From: an uncultured Acetatifactor sp.
GTDB lineage: Bacteria > Bacillota > Clostridia > Lachnospirales > Lachnospiraceae
Direction of reading: 5' to 3'
Length of the DNA: 64,000 bases
Assembly: GCA_910585805.1 (NCBI GenBank)
Contig: CAJUFB010000012.1
Coordinates: forward strand, 1-64,000
In this document: positions 53,275 to 62,937 of the stretch, piece after piece
Position numbering within the stretch: the stretch's first letter is position 1
Layout: the number at the start of each line of letters is the position of its first letter
Notes under the pieces: model-generated
Database searches by the model: none
The model's input: the letters and a program-made list of their open reading frames with translations, nothing else
What the model was told of the DNA's origin: nothing
Program-made: the position numbers and the translations under genes

Positions 53275-55686
53275 TCAATACAGTTTCCGGAATTTCCCCG
53301 GCGTCACACCGGTGCTCTTGCTGAAAAAGCGTATAAAATTCTGGGCATTGGTATAGTTCAGTTTTGCGGCAATCTCCGCTACCGACAGATCTGTCTGCAG
53401 CAGCAGATGGGTGGCCTCCTCCAGCTTGTACTCCTCCAGGTAATCGCTGAAGGATTTCCCCTTTTCCATTTTGAGAACCTTCCATATATATGTAGGATGT
53501 ACCCCAAGGGCATCCGCGCATTCCGACAGGGTGATATTGCCCTTGCTCTCCCGGATCTGCCGCTCAATCTCCTGCATCATGGAATAGGAATTGTTCTCCA
53601 GAAGGACTGTTCTGGCCTGCAGAATGGGATCAATCAGCAGATACTTCATCTGGCGCCGCGCCCTGGCAGGCTCTATTACCACAAGCATTTCATCATAAAT
53701 CTGTTTCAGCCCGTTGGGATAGAGTTTATCGATATCCAGCTTCGTATCAATCCCCGCCAGGAGAATGGCATTCACCATGCGCAGAATGTAGACCATGGCT
53801 TTCTCATGGGAATCCTCCTCCCTCAGTTTCTGGCAGAATTCATCCACCAGTTTATAGCACTGCTCCTTGTCCATGGCTCTGATGGAATTCTGTATCTCCT
53901 TCTCGTACATCTGGTTATAGGCGCTGCTGCGCACGGTAGTGCTGGACAGGAAAAACCGGCAGTCCACTCTCCCTGCCTCTGATCCGTCACTTTCCGCCCC
54001 GCTTTCCGCCCTGTACTCCACTGCCGGCAGTCTGCCGTCTCTCGTCAGCGCACTGACGCTCTCCCGGTAAGCCGCCCTGATATGATGATCGTTGGTATGG
54101 GTGGCGCTGACCCCCATCAGGATACGATATCCGTACCGTTCTTCCGAAAATTCCTGAATCCCGTCGTAGAATTTGGTGATCTTTTCCAACAGGATATCCT
54201 CGTCATCCTCTCCGAACAGCCCGAAGATGGCACATGAATTGTATACAATCGGCATCCAGGTCAATGATTTCAGAGCCTCCGGCAGCTCTTCCACAAGCTT
54301 CAGGCAGATGGCATCTTCGTTCACATTGCTCTGGGCCTCATTCTCGTCCCGCAGATTCAGCACGATCACCGCAGATGCAAAATAAGTACATCTCCTCAGA
54401 TGCAGCCCCTCGAAATACTCACTCCACTCGTCCCCGGAACGCACTTCGCCCCTGATCAGACGCAGTTCAAACAGCTCTAACAGCTTCTCCTTCTGCTGGT
54501 CCATCACCGTCTCAAGCGCCTGTCTGTCATTTTTCATATCGGCAAACCTGTCTGCCAGGAATGTCAGCTCGTTTCCGGGAATTCTCTTCTCCTCCTCGGA
54601 CACGCCCCGCACCAGTTTTCCCACAGGACGGTATATTGTGTAGGAAGTCATGAAGAAGCAGGTTATCACGATCACCAGTATGGACATCAGTATGACACCT
54701 GACAGACGAACCCCGGAGAACTGTCCCTGATTCATATCATAGTAAATATAATATTCCCACCCCAGAACGGAAGACCTGCCGGTGGATACCATATAGTTTG
54801 ATGCCCCCCCTATTTTAACTTCCCGGCTTTTTTCCGTGCCTCTCTCTTTCTGCAGCTTCAGGCAGCTCTCCACAAGCCGTTCATCCGTGGCATAGATCGT
54901 TTTCCCTTCCGGGGCCAGAATCACCAGGCTCTCACAGTTGCCAAGCATCTGCTCGATCCACCTTTCCCAGGTGTTCATGTTGATATTGGTCATGAACAGA
55001 GCGCTTGGATTCGACAGAAGATTGGAAAAGGTCATCACAAGACTGATGCCGTCCTCCCTGCTCTCGACTTTATACCGATAATTTGTAATCCGTTCCACGT
55101 ATGTGGTTTCATCATACAGCCAGTAGTTTTTATCCAGCGAGCCGCTGTTTCGCTCAAACAACTCATACAGGACATCGCTGTTTTCCACCTCATCCAGCGG
55201 GAACATGCCGATACTGCTCAGCACCCACCCCGTGCGGAAATTCACGAAAAAGAAACTGCTGATATAATCCATAAATATCTTTTTGCCGGACATGATCTCC
55301 AGCGCCGCTGTATTTTCCTTATAATCCGAATAATGCAGGTCATTTTCCAGCACCCAGCTGAAATCATCTCCGTCCACAAAGGAAATGTAATACTGTTTTA
55401 AATTGTCCAGCCGCTCATCCACCTGTGCCGCCATCCGGGACACCGAGTGCTCGGCTTCCCGCCCCGCAGTCTCCCTGCACTGTCTCTGGTAGTCCAGATA
55501 AATGTACACTGCAAAGACGATGAGCATGATGCTCACCAGACCAAGGATGCACAGACATATGACATATTTATACGGCAGTTTGCCGATTCCTTCTTTTATC
55601 TTATCCCACAAATCATCGTCTCCTGATCTCTGTTCCCGCGCCCCTTCGGAAAACACGTTTTCGAAAATACGTTCAAAAACGCTCAC
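53275..55686 (-). CDS. Membrane-bound AraC-family regulator (YesN/Rhamnose-type sensor)
   Basis: An 803-residue regulator. The first transmembrane helix (YVICLCILGLVSIMLIVFAV, ~40-60) is followed by an extracytoplasmic sensor domain, a second helix (LSGVILMSILVIVITCFFM, ~330-350), a HAMP-like linker, a central cytosolic part, and a C-terminal AraC HTH pair (ECADALGVHPTYIWKVLKME; SVAEIAAKLNYTNAQNFIRF; STGVTPGKFRKLY). Such one-component sensors control neighbouring glycan genes. It probably responds to pectin fragments and controls the transporter and PL11 genes. Confidence 0.9.
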   Translation of the reverse strand: MSVFERIFENVFSEGAREQRSGDDDLWDKIKEGIGKLPYKYVICLCILGLVSIMLIVFAVYIYLDYQRQCRETAGREAEHSVSRMAAQVDERLDNLKQYYISFVDGDDFSWVLENDLHYSDYKENTAALEIMSGKKIFMDYISSFFFVNFRTGWVLSSIGMFPLDEVENSDVLYELFERNSGSLDKNYWLYDETTYVERITNYRYKVESREDGISLVMTFSNLLSNPSALFMTNINMNTWERWIEQMLGNCESLVILAPEGKTIYATDERLVESCLKLQKERGTEKSREVKIGGASNYMVSTGRSSVLGWEYYIYYDMNQGQFSGVRLSGVILMSILVIVITCFFMTSYTIYRPVGKLVRGVSEEEKRIPGNELTFLADRFADMKNDRQALETVMDQQKEKLLELFELRLIRGEVRSGDEWSEYFEGLHLRRCTYFASAVIVLNLRDENEAQSNVNEDAICLKLVEELPEALKSLTWMPIVYNSCAIFGLFGEDDEDILLEKITKFYDGIQEFSEERYGYRILMGVSATHTNDHHIRAAYRESVSALTRDGRLPAVEYRAESGAESDGSEAGRVDCRFFLSSTTVRSSAYNQMYEKEIQNSIRAMDKEQCYKLVDEFCQKLREEDSHEKAMVYILRMVNAILLAGIDTKLDIDKLYPNGLKQIYDEMLVVIEPARARRQMKYLLIDPILQARTVLLENNSYSMMQEIERQIRESKGNITLSECADALGVHPTYIWKVLKMEKGKSFSDYLEEYKLEEATHLLLQTDLSVAEIAAKLNYTNAQNFIRFFSKSTGVTPGKFRKLY

Positions 55687-55726
55687 GCATTATGTGCCGC
55701 AGATATATTTTCCGGCAATTCCTAAT
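55686..55726. repeat. Half copy of repeat family B
   Basis: GCCGCAGATATATTTTCCGG followed by CAATTCCTAAT is one end of family B. It lies immediately upstream of the AraC-family start codon. Confidence 0.5.
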
Positions 55727-55786
55727 CCGGACAAGCCAGAACCAGAATTATGCCATTCTGCACAAAATTTCTCAGTTAAGTGCTTA

Positions 55787-58342
55787 TCAATCCGCCAGTT
55801 CGGGCAATACATATTTGAAATCCATGTCGCCGGCATAATAAAATTTCGTATAACAGGGCTGGTTATAGCAGTTATTCTGCCATGCCACGCCGCATCTGTA
55901 CTGGGTGTCATGCATCAGTGTAAACAGCTTGTGCCCTGTAATCTCCGTATTCATATAAATGCGGATGGCGGAATCGTCCTGCGTCCGCAGCAGCAGCTCT
56001 TCCCTGAAATCTCCGAAAATGTCCGCCACCAGGCAGGGATTCCCCTTGGTGCCGTTGTTGGTCATGGTTCCCTCCGGCTTCAGCATGATGCCGTGGATAT
56101 TGTCATTGACCACACCCGGCTGAACAGTCCCTATGTACTGAACCCCGTCCAGAATCTGGGTGGTCAGGTCTCCCGCCCAGCGGATGCTCTGATTGGTGCC
56201 CAGAAGAGGCGTCTCCAGTTTATTCCCTTTACAGTCGTATGTATCATTCACCCACACCTGGAGGCCTCTGATGTCCGGCTCAATCTTGCCGATCATGCAT
56301 CTGCCCAGATCAACAGTGGCATATTCTCCGAAAATCGCCTCCCCGGTCTCCGCATCCCGGAGCGCATAGCCGTAGGGAACCGCAGCGCCGCCCTCAAACA
56401 CATTAAAGATTTCCAGTCCCGGGCGGTCCGGATCGATATTCGCCACATGCATGGCATCCCCGTGGCCGAACTTCGCCCTGACTCCGTCAGGCCTGGTTCC
56501 GTAACTGGAATACAGCAGGGAGCCGTCATGGTCAATGACAGCAGCCCCGTAAATAATTTCCATACAACCGTCTCCGTCCACATCGGCGGCGGCGAGGCTG
56601 TGGTTCCCCTGGCCTGCCAGAATCCCGTACACCGGGTCCTCCCCGCAGATATCGTGAATCGAATCATCCCGGAAAGGATTTGTCATGGGGACAAAGCCGC
56701 TGTCTACGGTAAAGATCTCCCTGAATTTATTTTCAAAGAAATCGTAAGCCACGATTGTAGTCCTGGTATAATAGCCTCTGCAAATAATGAGACAGGGTCT
56801 CTCCCCGTCCAGATATGCCACACCCGACAGGAAACGGTCCACTCTGTTGCAGGGTTCAATCCGCTTCAGGGCATAGTCTCCCCACATCAGGCCGTCGTCC
56901 ACCCGTCCCATTTTAAACGGAATGGTCTCCAGCTCTCTTCCGTCCCCCGCGAACATGGTCAGATACTCCGGTCCTTCATAGATAAATCCCTCAAATGCCT
57001 CCAGATGATTTTTCTCACTTCTGGAAGGGGCGTATTCCTTTATAAAAAAATCTGCCAAAGCGTATGCTTCTTCACGGTTCAGCGGATAATCATATTTATT
57101 CTCAATGCCGAAGCATTCTTCCAGGGTTTTGGGCCAGCGTCCTTTCACCACTTCCGGATGCTCATGCCAGTGCAGAAAAGTTTCCGCCATATGCTCCCGG
57201 TAATCCTCCGCGGAGCATACGAAATTGCTCTCATGGGACACACCTGCCCGGATATCCTCCCGGGGCATGGATACAAAACACTCCTCCAGTATCCCGCCGT
57301 CGGCTTTATACCGGGTCATCTTCGTCCCCGGTGCCGTCTTCACCGCCATCTCCGCTTTGCCGTCACCATTGAAATCGTACACCATAAACTGAGTGTAATG
57401 GGCACCTGCACGGATATTCACACCCATATCCAGACGCCACAGAAGCTGTCCGTCCAGCTTATAGCAGTCCAGATAACACTTCCCTGTATAGCCCTTGATG
57501 GAAACGTCGTGGGAATTGGAGGGATCCCATTTCACGATGTATTCATACTCGCCGTCTCCGTCCACATCGCCTACGCTCATGTCATTGGCGTGGTATTCGT
57601 AGGCTTCTCCCGCAGGGGTGACACCGCCTTCGGGCTTTTGCAGAGGGATATCCCAGTAGGGATGCTGCCAGACGCCGACGCTGCCGTCCGATTTTGAAGC
57701 CGCTAATCCTCCGGTGCATCCTTCTGCTCCCTCTGTCTCTGGCACTTCGGCGCTGACTTCTGAGCTCGCTGCTTCCGGCTCTCCGGCACATTCTTCTAGT
57801 CCCGCCGTCTCCGGCACTTCGGTGCTGACTTCCACTCCCCCTCTGACCGGAACCACACGATATCTGTCCGTAATTTTCCCGTCCTTATCCAGATAATTTG
57901 TACTGTCTGTCACAAGGGCAATCCGCTCTTCTCCCCGATAGACGGAATAGTCAGTCCCCGTCAGGCCTGTATCGGAATAGCCGGACACCTCATCCCTGAA
58001 CATTCTCCAGCTGAGGAAGATGCCTTTTGCCGCCGGAACAGCCACAAGGCCGCGGCCAAGCTTCTCCATCTGCTCCCGAAATACCTTCTTCACCGGTGTG
58101 CTAAGAACAGGACCCGCCTCTTTCTCCACGCCGCCCTCCACTGCCGCCACTTTCAGGTAATGGGGCACATGGCTTGCCTTATGCAGGGTATATTCCAGCT
58201 CCGCAGTCTCTGCCATCAGCCGATAGCACATCTGCGGCGTATCCTTATCTGCCCAGTAAACGCGGTAGCTGTCTGCATTTTCAACCGCATCCCAGCCTAT
58301 TGTGACAAAATCTTCTTCCAACAACTTTATCCTTAACTCCAC
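55787..58342 (-). CDS. Rhamnogalacturonan lyase, polysaccharide lyase family 11
   Basis: An 851-residue enzyme that cleaves the rhamnogalacturonan I backbone by beta-elimination. N-terminal FN3-like part (~1-85), then the PL11 beta-propeller: RGLVAVPAAKGIFLSWRMF, EYHANDMSVGDVDGDGEYEY, FNGDGKAEMAVKTAPGTKM, AAADVDGDGCMEIIYGA, GHGDAMHVANIDPDRPGLEI. The repeated DxDGDG loops are calcium sites. There is no signal peptide, so it acts inside the cell on imported fragments. An insertion after about residue 172 holds two copies of a 24-residue VS(T/A)EVPET(A/E)G unit. The neighbouring binding protein, permeases and AraC sensor form its utilisation locus. Confidence 0.92.
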   Translation of the reverse strand: MELRIKLLEEDFVTIGWDAVENADSYRVYWADKDTPQMCYRLMAETAELEYTLHKASHVPHYLKVAAVEGGVEKEAGPVLSTPVKKVFREQMEKLGRGLVAVPAAKGIFLSWRMFRDEVSGYSDTGLTGTDYSVYRGEERIALVTDSTNYLDKDGKITDRYRVVPVRGGVEVSTEVPETAGLEECAGEPEAASSEVSAEVPETEGAEGCTGGLAASKSDGSVGVWQHPYWDIPLQKPEGGVTPAGEAYEYHANDMSVGDVDGDGEYEYIVKWDPSNSHDVSIKGYTGKCYLDCYKLDGQLLWRLDMGVNIRAGAHYTQFMVYDFNGDGKAEMAVKTAPGTKMTRYKADGGILEECFVSMPREDIRAGVSHESNFVCSAEDYREHMAETFLHWHEHPEVVKGRWPKTLEECFGIENKYDYPLNREEAYALADFFIKEYAPSRSEKNHLEAFEGFIYEGPEYLTMFAGDGRELETIPFKMGRVDDGLMWGDYALKRIEPCNRVDRFLSGVAYLDGERPCLIICRGYYTRTTIVAYDFFENKFREIFTVDSGFVPMTNPFRDDSIHDICGEDPVYGILAGQGNHSLAAADVDGDGCMEIIYGAAVIDHDGSLLYSSYGTRPDGVRAKFGHGDAMHVANIDPDRPGLEIFNVFEGGAAVPYGYALRDAETGEAIFGEYATVDLGRCMIGKIEPDIRGLQVWVNDTYDCKGNKLETPLLGTNQSIRWAGDLTTQILDGVQYIGTVQPGVVNDNIHGIMLKPEGTMTNNGTKGNPCLVADIFGDFREELLLRTQDDSAIRIYMNTEITGHKLFTLMHDTQYRCGVAWQNNCYNQPCYTKFYYAGDMDFKYVLPELAD
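57695..57850. repeat. 72-bp in-frame duplication inside the PL11 gene
   Basis: TCTGGCACTTCGGCGCTGAC and TCCGGCACTTCGGTGCTGAC recur about 72 bases apart. They encode SAEVPETEG and STEVPETAG in an inserted loop of the lyase. Confidence 0.7.
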
Positions 58343-58596
58343 GGCTTTCTCCTCTTTTTCCGCCCCTTACAGGCTTATGCTCCTCACGCAGACCCCTGCT
58401 CCGGTCGCCGGCCTCAGATAAAATGCTCTGCTGCGCTTTCCTTATTAGATTACCACATTTCAGGCAAATTGTGAAGTCTTTTGGAAAGCTGCCACCTAAA
58501 TTACTGCCTGCTGAATTGCTGCTGAATTGCTGCTGAACTGCTGCCAACCAACTTACTGCCGGCAACATAAGCAGGATCGCTCAGGCTGCACCATCT

Positions 58597-59529
58597 TCAC
58601 AGGCAGGCCTGTGGCTCTCTCAACAGTTTTACTTTCCTCTCCGTAATCCTGTCTTCTTCGGTTATCCGTCCGCATAATATCGGAGAATTGACATCATGGA
58701 TGCGCGCATTTTGCAGGACACGTTCCTGGCTGTAATTCGCATAACAATATATACAGCCGTTTCTGCATGTGTTATATGCGCCCACTTCGACGCTTTCCAC
58801 ACAGCCGCATTCTTTCCGCTGATTTTTGTCCTTATCTGCCCGTATTCTGTATCCGGTTATCCGCTCTGTCAGTTCCTTATCAATGCAGCTGCTGCGCGCA
58901 ATGCCGCAGGCGGATAAATCCACCGTCTCCGCGCACGCCCCCACTGCAATCCCGCAGCGGCCGGCTGTGGCGGCAATCCGCTCCCCGAACGCAAGCAGTT
59001 CCCTCTCCGGCAGGAAGCGGACATTCAGCGCCCGCATATTTCTCTGTATCTTCGCATATATGTCCACAAAGCTGATTACGCATTTAACAGTATATCCCTC
59101 CAAAGCCTCAGCAATCTGCTGAAACGCCTGCAGATGATATTCCGGGCTGTACCGATCTGTAAAAAGGATGGGGTCATACCGCCAGACCACTCTTTCCTTA
59201 CCGATTTTACGGGATAACTCCTGAAATACGGGAATCATGCATTTCTTCTTATGAGGGACATTCCTCTCGATATCCCGTCCATACCCGGTCAGCGTAAACT
59301 GAAAATAATAGGGATAGGGCTCTAATTCCCGGAGCCGGGAAAGCATGGGCTGCGGATTCTTCGTCCAAAATACAATGCAGTCCACCAGTTCCGGCGTTAT
59401 ACGTATCTTACTGACCTGACGCGGATTCATTGGATTGCGGACATAGAAATATCCCTCTTTTATCCTGTTAAAAAACCATTCGGAATAATAACTCGGAATG
59501 TCGGTCCTGCGGCTGACGCTTAAGATCAT
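58597..59529 (-). CDS. DUF1848 protein with a C-terminal CxxxCxxC motif
   Basis: A 310-residue DUF1848 family member starting MILSVSRRTDIPSYYSEWFF. Conserved blocks are FWTKNPQPML, YYFQFTLTGYG, VVWRYDPILF, and GACAETVDLSACGIARSSCI. Cys255, Cys259 and Cys262 in CRNGCIYCYAN have the C-x3-C-x2-C spacing of radical-SAM iron-sulfur clusters, but near the C-terminus. The family's biochemical activity is unknown to me. It lies next to CRISPR array 1 without an obvious link. Confidence 0.85.
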   Translation of the reverse strand: MILSVSRRTDIPSYYSEWFFNRIKEGYFYVRNPMNPRQVSKIRITPELVDCIVFWTKNPQPMLSRLRELEPYPYYFQFTLTGYGRDIERNVPHKKKCMIPVFQELSRKIGKERVVWRYDPILFTDRYSPEYHLQAFQQIAEALEGYTVKCVISFVDIYAKIQRNMRALNVRFLPERELLAFGERIAATAGRCGIAVGACAETVDLSACGIARSSCIDKELTERITGYRIRADKDKNQRKECGCVESVEVGAYNTCRNGCIYCYANYSQERVLQNARIHDVNSPILCGRITEEDRITERKVKLLREPQACL

Positions 59530-59788
59530 GACGTTGGTTTCCTTTCTCCTTGAAAATGGTCACTGTATCGTTTATGTGATTACGAACAGGGGTGCTCTTC
59601 CGGCTCTTCCTTCTGACTTTCCCTTCTAATGTTCTCTTCTGCCTTTTCCTCTTGAATTCCTGCAAGATGCCATAAAAAAACTCCGGTTGATGCCAGAGTT
59701 GTTTCCCATGGTATGACATTATGGCTAATTTACTCCATTTATGCCGGCTGATAAAAGCTGCGGCATTGAAGCCGAACGGACTGTGCTT

Positions 59789-60337
59789 GTGTACCCTCCC
59801 CTAACAGGGTTGCTTCATTTATATAGATCAATCGTCCTTTACAGATAACTTCTCGTATGAGTGTCAATGCCCTGTAACGGGCCTATTCCATTTCTACGAT
59901 TTTCTCAGGTAGATGAAAATGAAGAATTCTTCTGTGTGAATGCCCTATAACGGGCCTATTCCATTTCTACTTAAAGAGTCAGCAAAGAATAAAGTAACCC
60001 GTTAAGTGTCAATGCCCTATAACGAGCCTATTCCATTTCTACCAAGACTGCATACTACCTGTTCATGGACAACATATTGTGTCAATGCCCTATAACGGGC
60101 CTATTCCATTTCTACAGTGTCCTCGAAGGAGAGGACTTTGTAATATGGGATGGGTGTCAATGCCCTATAACGGGCCTATTCCATTTCTACGGGGAATTCT
60201 GTATCTGGGACAGCATATATGCCTTGTGTCAATGCCCTATAACGGGCCTATTCCATTTCTACCTCAACGGGCAGAGAAAAAGTATCACGCTCTTAGTGAG
60301 GTGTCAATGCCCTATAACGGGCCTATTCCATTTCTAC
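59789..60337 (-). CRISPR. CRISPR array 1: seven 37-bp repeats plus a degenerate end repeat
   Basis: Repeats lie at 59,861, 59,934, 60,006, 60,079, 60,154, 60,226 and 60,301, each 37 bp. Spacers are 35-38 bp. A decayed repeat at 59,789-59,824 closes the distal end. On the transcribed (minus) strand the repeat runs GTAGAAATGGAATAGG ... GGGCATTGACAC with a small GCCC-GTTATA-GGGC hairpin. Orientation is set by the degenerate repeat on the left and a leader on the right. The ATTGACAC end resembles the 5' tag of type I-B/III crRNAs; the type is not certain because no cas gene is in the window. One repeat (60,006) has a G-to-A change in the stem. Confidence 0.96.
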
Positions 60338-60505
60338 GGTCAGGTCTGAGAAGCTGCATAAATACTGGCTTTCCGAGGCCACTTCTGCGTGTAATTCACA
60401 GAATATTCTGAAAATTGGTTTTTTACGCCCCCAAAATGGGCTGTTCACACTTTATTCATATTTACTGAATTTATTATACCAAATTATCCTCCCTTTTTCA
60501 ATACA
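60338..60505 (-). promoter_or_regulatory. CRISPR leader 1 with promoter
   Basis: It starts GGTCAGGTCTGA right after the last repeat and shares long blocks with leader 2 (GTGTAATTCACAGAATATTC; GGGCTGTTCACA). On the minus strand TTGAAA (60,496-60,501), 17 bases and TATAAT (60,473-60,478) form a promoter reading into the array. Confidence 0.85.
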
Positions 60506-60760
60506 ATTTTTGCATTTACCAGAGTTGTCCGGAGTTGTTTCCCGATAGCTTCATCTGTTACTTTTCAGTATACAGTGCAAGCTTCGAAAGCAGGCGTGAC
60601 CTTTTCAGCCTTTCAGCAGTCACTGCAATGAAAAAAGAACCGCCTTAACATTTCCGTAAAAAGCCAGAAGACGAAACCGCCTGCCAAAAAGGATGACGGT
60701 TCCGCCTGAAAAACGGATGCATCCGCTATCCGTCCGCCCACAGTGACGGGCAGATTCCGC

Positions 60761-62362
60761 TTACTTTACATACCTGCCGATAATCTCATCCGCCTCACTC
60801 TGCTCCATATTGCCAAGCCTCACCTGCTCCTCACAGAAAGGCTCTACCTCAGCAAGCAATTCCTCCTCGGTTTCGTAAGGCCCAAACATCTTTTGTTCGC
60901 CGTTGGACAGAAGAATGGAAAGCTCCAGCTCCCTTTCGGAAGCGCCCAGTTCCACGTCTTCCGGATTGTACGCCAACTGTATATCATCATTTCCGTTGAC
61001 ACTCCTGGATACCTGCAGCCCGTTTTTGATATCCTGCAGTATTTCCTCGTATACCGCAATCGTCTCATCCACGATTTCCTGTGTCCAGACAAATTCTCCC
61101 CTGCCGCCGGTCCAGCCTCTTTCGCCGATCATGCCCTGCAGCTCCTTCTTTTCCTTCTCAAGCCACGCTGCATATTCCTCATAGGTCCACCATTCCACAT
61201 CCGGCGTGGGAAAACGCTGTTCAAATTCCTCTTCTGTCAGAGGTTCAAAACTCCCGCCGTCGTCAAAACTGTAATAAGTCCTGCCGTCCTGGGGGTCCAC
61301 ATAGGATATTATATTAGACACTTCCAAAGTATCCAAAACCGCTTCTGCTTCCGCATTGGACATACGGTCCTGCTCTTCCGGCGATATCCGGCTGTTCCCG
61401 GCCTGGGCGGAAGTGGCAAATACCGCCGCGGTACCCGCAACGATAGCTGATGCGGAAATAAGTGATAAAACAGACGTTTTTTTATATTTCATAATAGACA
61501 GTATCCTTTCTTCAATTGCGTTTTTTCCAAAATAATTATGAATCAGGGAAAATGACCTGTTTCGTTCAGCCATATCCAACAGCGAACCGGCATACTCTGC
61601 CCTGTCTGCCCCGGCAGTATACCGCAATACCATTTCATCACAGGATAGCTCCAGGTCACGGCTCAGGAGAAACAGCATACCCCAGGCCATGGGATTAAAC
61701 CAGTGGATGCATACCGCGCAGAGAGCCAGCAGCTTCCACAGCATATCAAACCGTCGTACATGGATATATTCATGTGCAAGGACATAGCTGACAAGCTTTT
61801 CGTCACTGATATCCATTTTCTCCGGCAAAATAATGTATGGCCGCAGAACTCCCAAAGCCAGCGGTGAAGCTATATGGGCGGAACGCAGGATTTCAAGAGG
61901 CCTCAAAATCCTGTGCAATGCCAGCCATTCGGCAATAAACGGCTCTGCTTTCACCGGATTGGCATCCTTCAGCACCCGGCGGCTCCGTACCAACATGTCC
62001 ACGAACAGAACGGCCAGAACAGCCGCTCCGCAAAGCCACAGCACAGTCAAAGGCGAAACCTCGGATGTCCCTCCCCTGCCGGCCGGCACCTCCGCCCGGA
62101 TATGCGCAACCCCCTTCTCTATGGCAGATATTTCTTTCGTTAAATCGCCGCTTCCCCGGACTGCACCAGGATAAACGCTGCCGAAAATATTGTAGATACT
62201 CCACTTCGCCGAAACCGAAAAAGGAATCAGCATTCTCAGCAGCACAATGCCCCATAGGAACAGAAAACTTGTCCTGGGCAGCTTATAAAGTGCAACGGCA
62301 CGGATTGCAATAACAATTGCCGTCAGCAATCCGGCCTGCACGCTCATCTGCAAAATATTCAT
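60761..62362 (-). CDS. BlaR1-like M56 family membrane metallopeptidase
   Basis: A 533-residue sensor/peptidase. N-terminal membrane part (LLTAIVIAIRAVALYK, FLFLWGIVLLRMLIPFS), M56 zinc motif LAHEYIHVRRFD with ELSCDEMVLR as third ligand, a last helix (LSLISASAIVAGTAAVFA), then an acidic extracytoplasmic domain (~325-533). That domain is not a penicillin-binding fold, since no SxxK/SxN/KTG is seen, so the signal is probably not a beta-lactam. In the family, activation leads to cleavage of the BlaI-type repressor encoded 8 bases upstream. Confidence 0.88.
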   Translation of the reverse strand: MNILQMSVQAGLLTAIVIAIRAVALYKLPRTSFLFLWGIVLLRMLIPFSVSAKWSIYNIFGSVYPGAVRGSGDLTKEISAIEKGVAHIRAEVPAGRGGTSEVSPLTVLWLCGAAVLAVLFVDMLVRSRRVLKDANPVKAEPFIAEWLALHRILRPLEILRSAHIASPLALGVLRPYIILPEKMDISDEKLVSYVLAHEYIHVRRFDMLWKLLALCAVCIHWFNPMAWGMLFLLSRDLELSCDEMVLRYTAGADRAEYAGSLLDMAERNRSFSLIHNYFGKNAIEERILSIMKYKKTSVLSLISASAIVAGTAAVFATSAQAGNSRISPEEQDRMSNAEAEAVLDTLEVSNIISYVDPQDGRTYYSFDDGGSFEPLTEEEFEQRFPTPDVEWWTYEEYAAWLEKEKKELQGMIGERGWTGGRGEFVWTQEIVDETIAVYEEILQDIKNGLQVSRSVNGNDDIQLAYNPEDVELGASERELELSILLSNGEQKMFGPYETEEELLAEVEPFCEEQVRLGNMEQSEADEIIGRYVK

Positions 62363-62370
62363 CGTCTACC

Positions 62371-62730
62371 TCATTTCAGCCTTTCCACAAGCCGTCGAAG
62401 GCCGTCAATTTCTTCGGATGACAGCCCTTTCCCGCTGGCATAAGCCGACAGGAACAGTTCCGCCGAACCATCAAACAGCCGGTCAATCAGCCCCTCCGCT
62501 TCACATTGCCTGACCTGCTCTTTCGTGATGGCGGCCCTGCAGGTGAAATTCGGCTCCAGACGCTCAACCGCGCCTTTTGCAATCAGCTTTTTGATGACAG
62601 TATACGTGGTGTTGCGGTTCCATCCGGTCTGCTCGTTCAGGATTTTCGCCAGCTGGCCTGCGGTCAAATCGCCTCCTTCCCATAATGCTTCCATAACCTT
62701 CAGTTCAGAATCAAATAATTTCGTTGGCAT
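62371..62730 (-). CDS. BlaI/MecI/CopY-family repressor
   Basis: A 119-residue winged-helix repressor: LFDSELKVMEALWEGGDLTA, GWNRNTTYTVIKKLIAKGAV (recognition helix and wing), then a dimerisation tail (IDRLFDGSAELFLSAYASGK). ATG at 62,730 follows GAGG by seven bases; the upstream in-frame ATG would lie within the operator. Its operators are visible in its own promoter, indicating autoregulation, with release by the M56 peptidase. Confidence 0.92.
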   Translation of the reverse strand: MPTKLFDSELKVMEALWEGGDLTAGQLAKILNEQTGWNRNTTYTVIKKLIAKGAVERLEPNFTCRAAITKEQVRQCEAEGLIDRLFDGSAELFLSAYASGKGLSSEEIDGLRRLVERLK

Positions 62731-62748
62731 AGCTATACCTCGTTTCTT

Positions 62749-62818
62749 GACTATTGCAATAGTCATATCATGATACTATCACAATAGTCAGTGGATGTCA
62801 ATGACTATTTTAATAGTC
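62749..62818 (-). promoter_or_regulatory. Promoter and three BlaI-type operators
   Basis: TTGACA (62,796-62,801), 17 bases and TAGTAT (62,773-62,778) form the promoter. Perfect palindromes GACTATTGCAATAGTC (62,749-62,764) and GACTATTTTAATAGTC (62,803-62,818) flank it, and a third imperfect site (ACTATCACAATAGTC, 62,775-62,789) covers the -10. Three sites fit tight repression of the blaI-M56 operon. Confidence 0.88.
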
Positions 62819-62895
62819 AACAAAATTTATATCTGCATTGATAAATTTATAAGCCAGGAGAAACCTGAGATTACGCCGCCCCTCCTGGTAACAGT

Positions 62896-62937
62896 AAAAA
62901 GCCGGAAACCAGAAATGCTCCGGCTCCCGGCTCTTTT
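62896..62937. terminator. Bidirectional terminator between operator and array 2
   Basis: AAAAAGCCGG pairs with CCGGCTCTTTT. Runs of A and T on both sides allow termination in either direction. Confidence 0.65.

Noticed and set aside
55502..57697. Plus-strand ORF of 731 residues
   Set aside because: Antisense to the PL11 lyase and AraC genes, with no domain-like sequence or ribosome-binding site.
60065..60411. Two ORFs of 94 and 110 residues with repeated CPITGLFHFY or MPYNGPIPFL motifs
   Set aside because: They are translations of CRISPR repeats and spacers, not genes.
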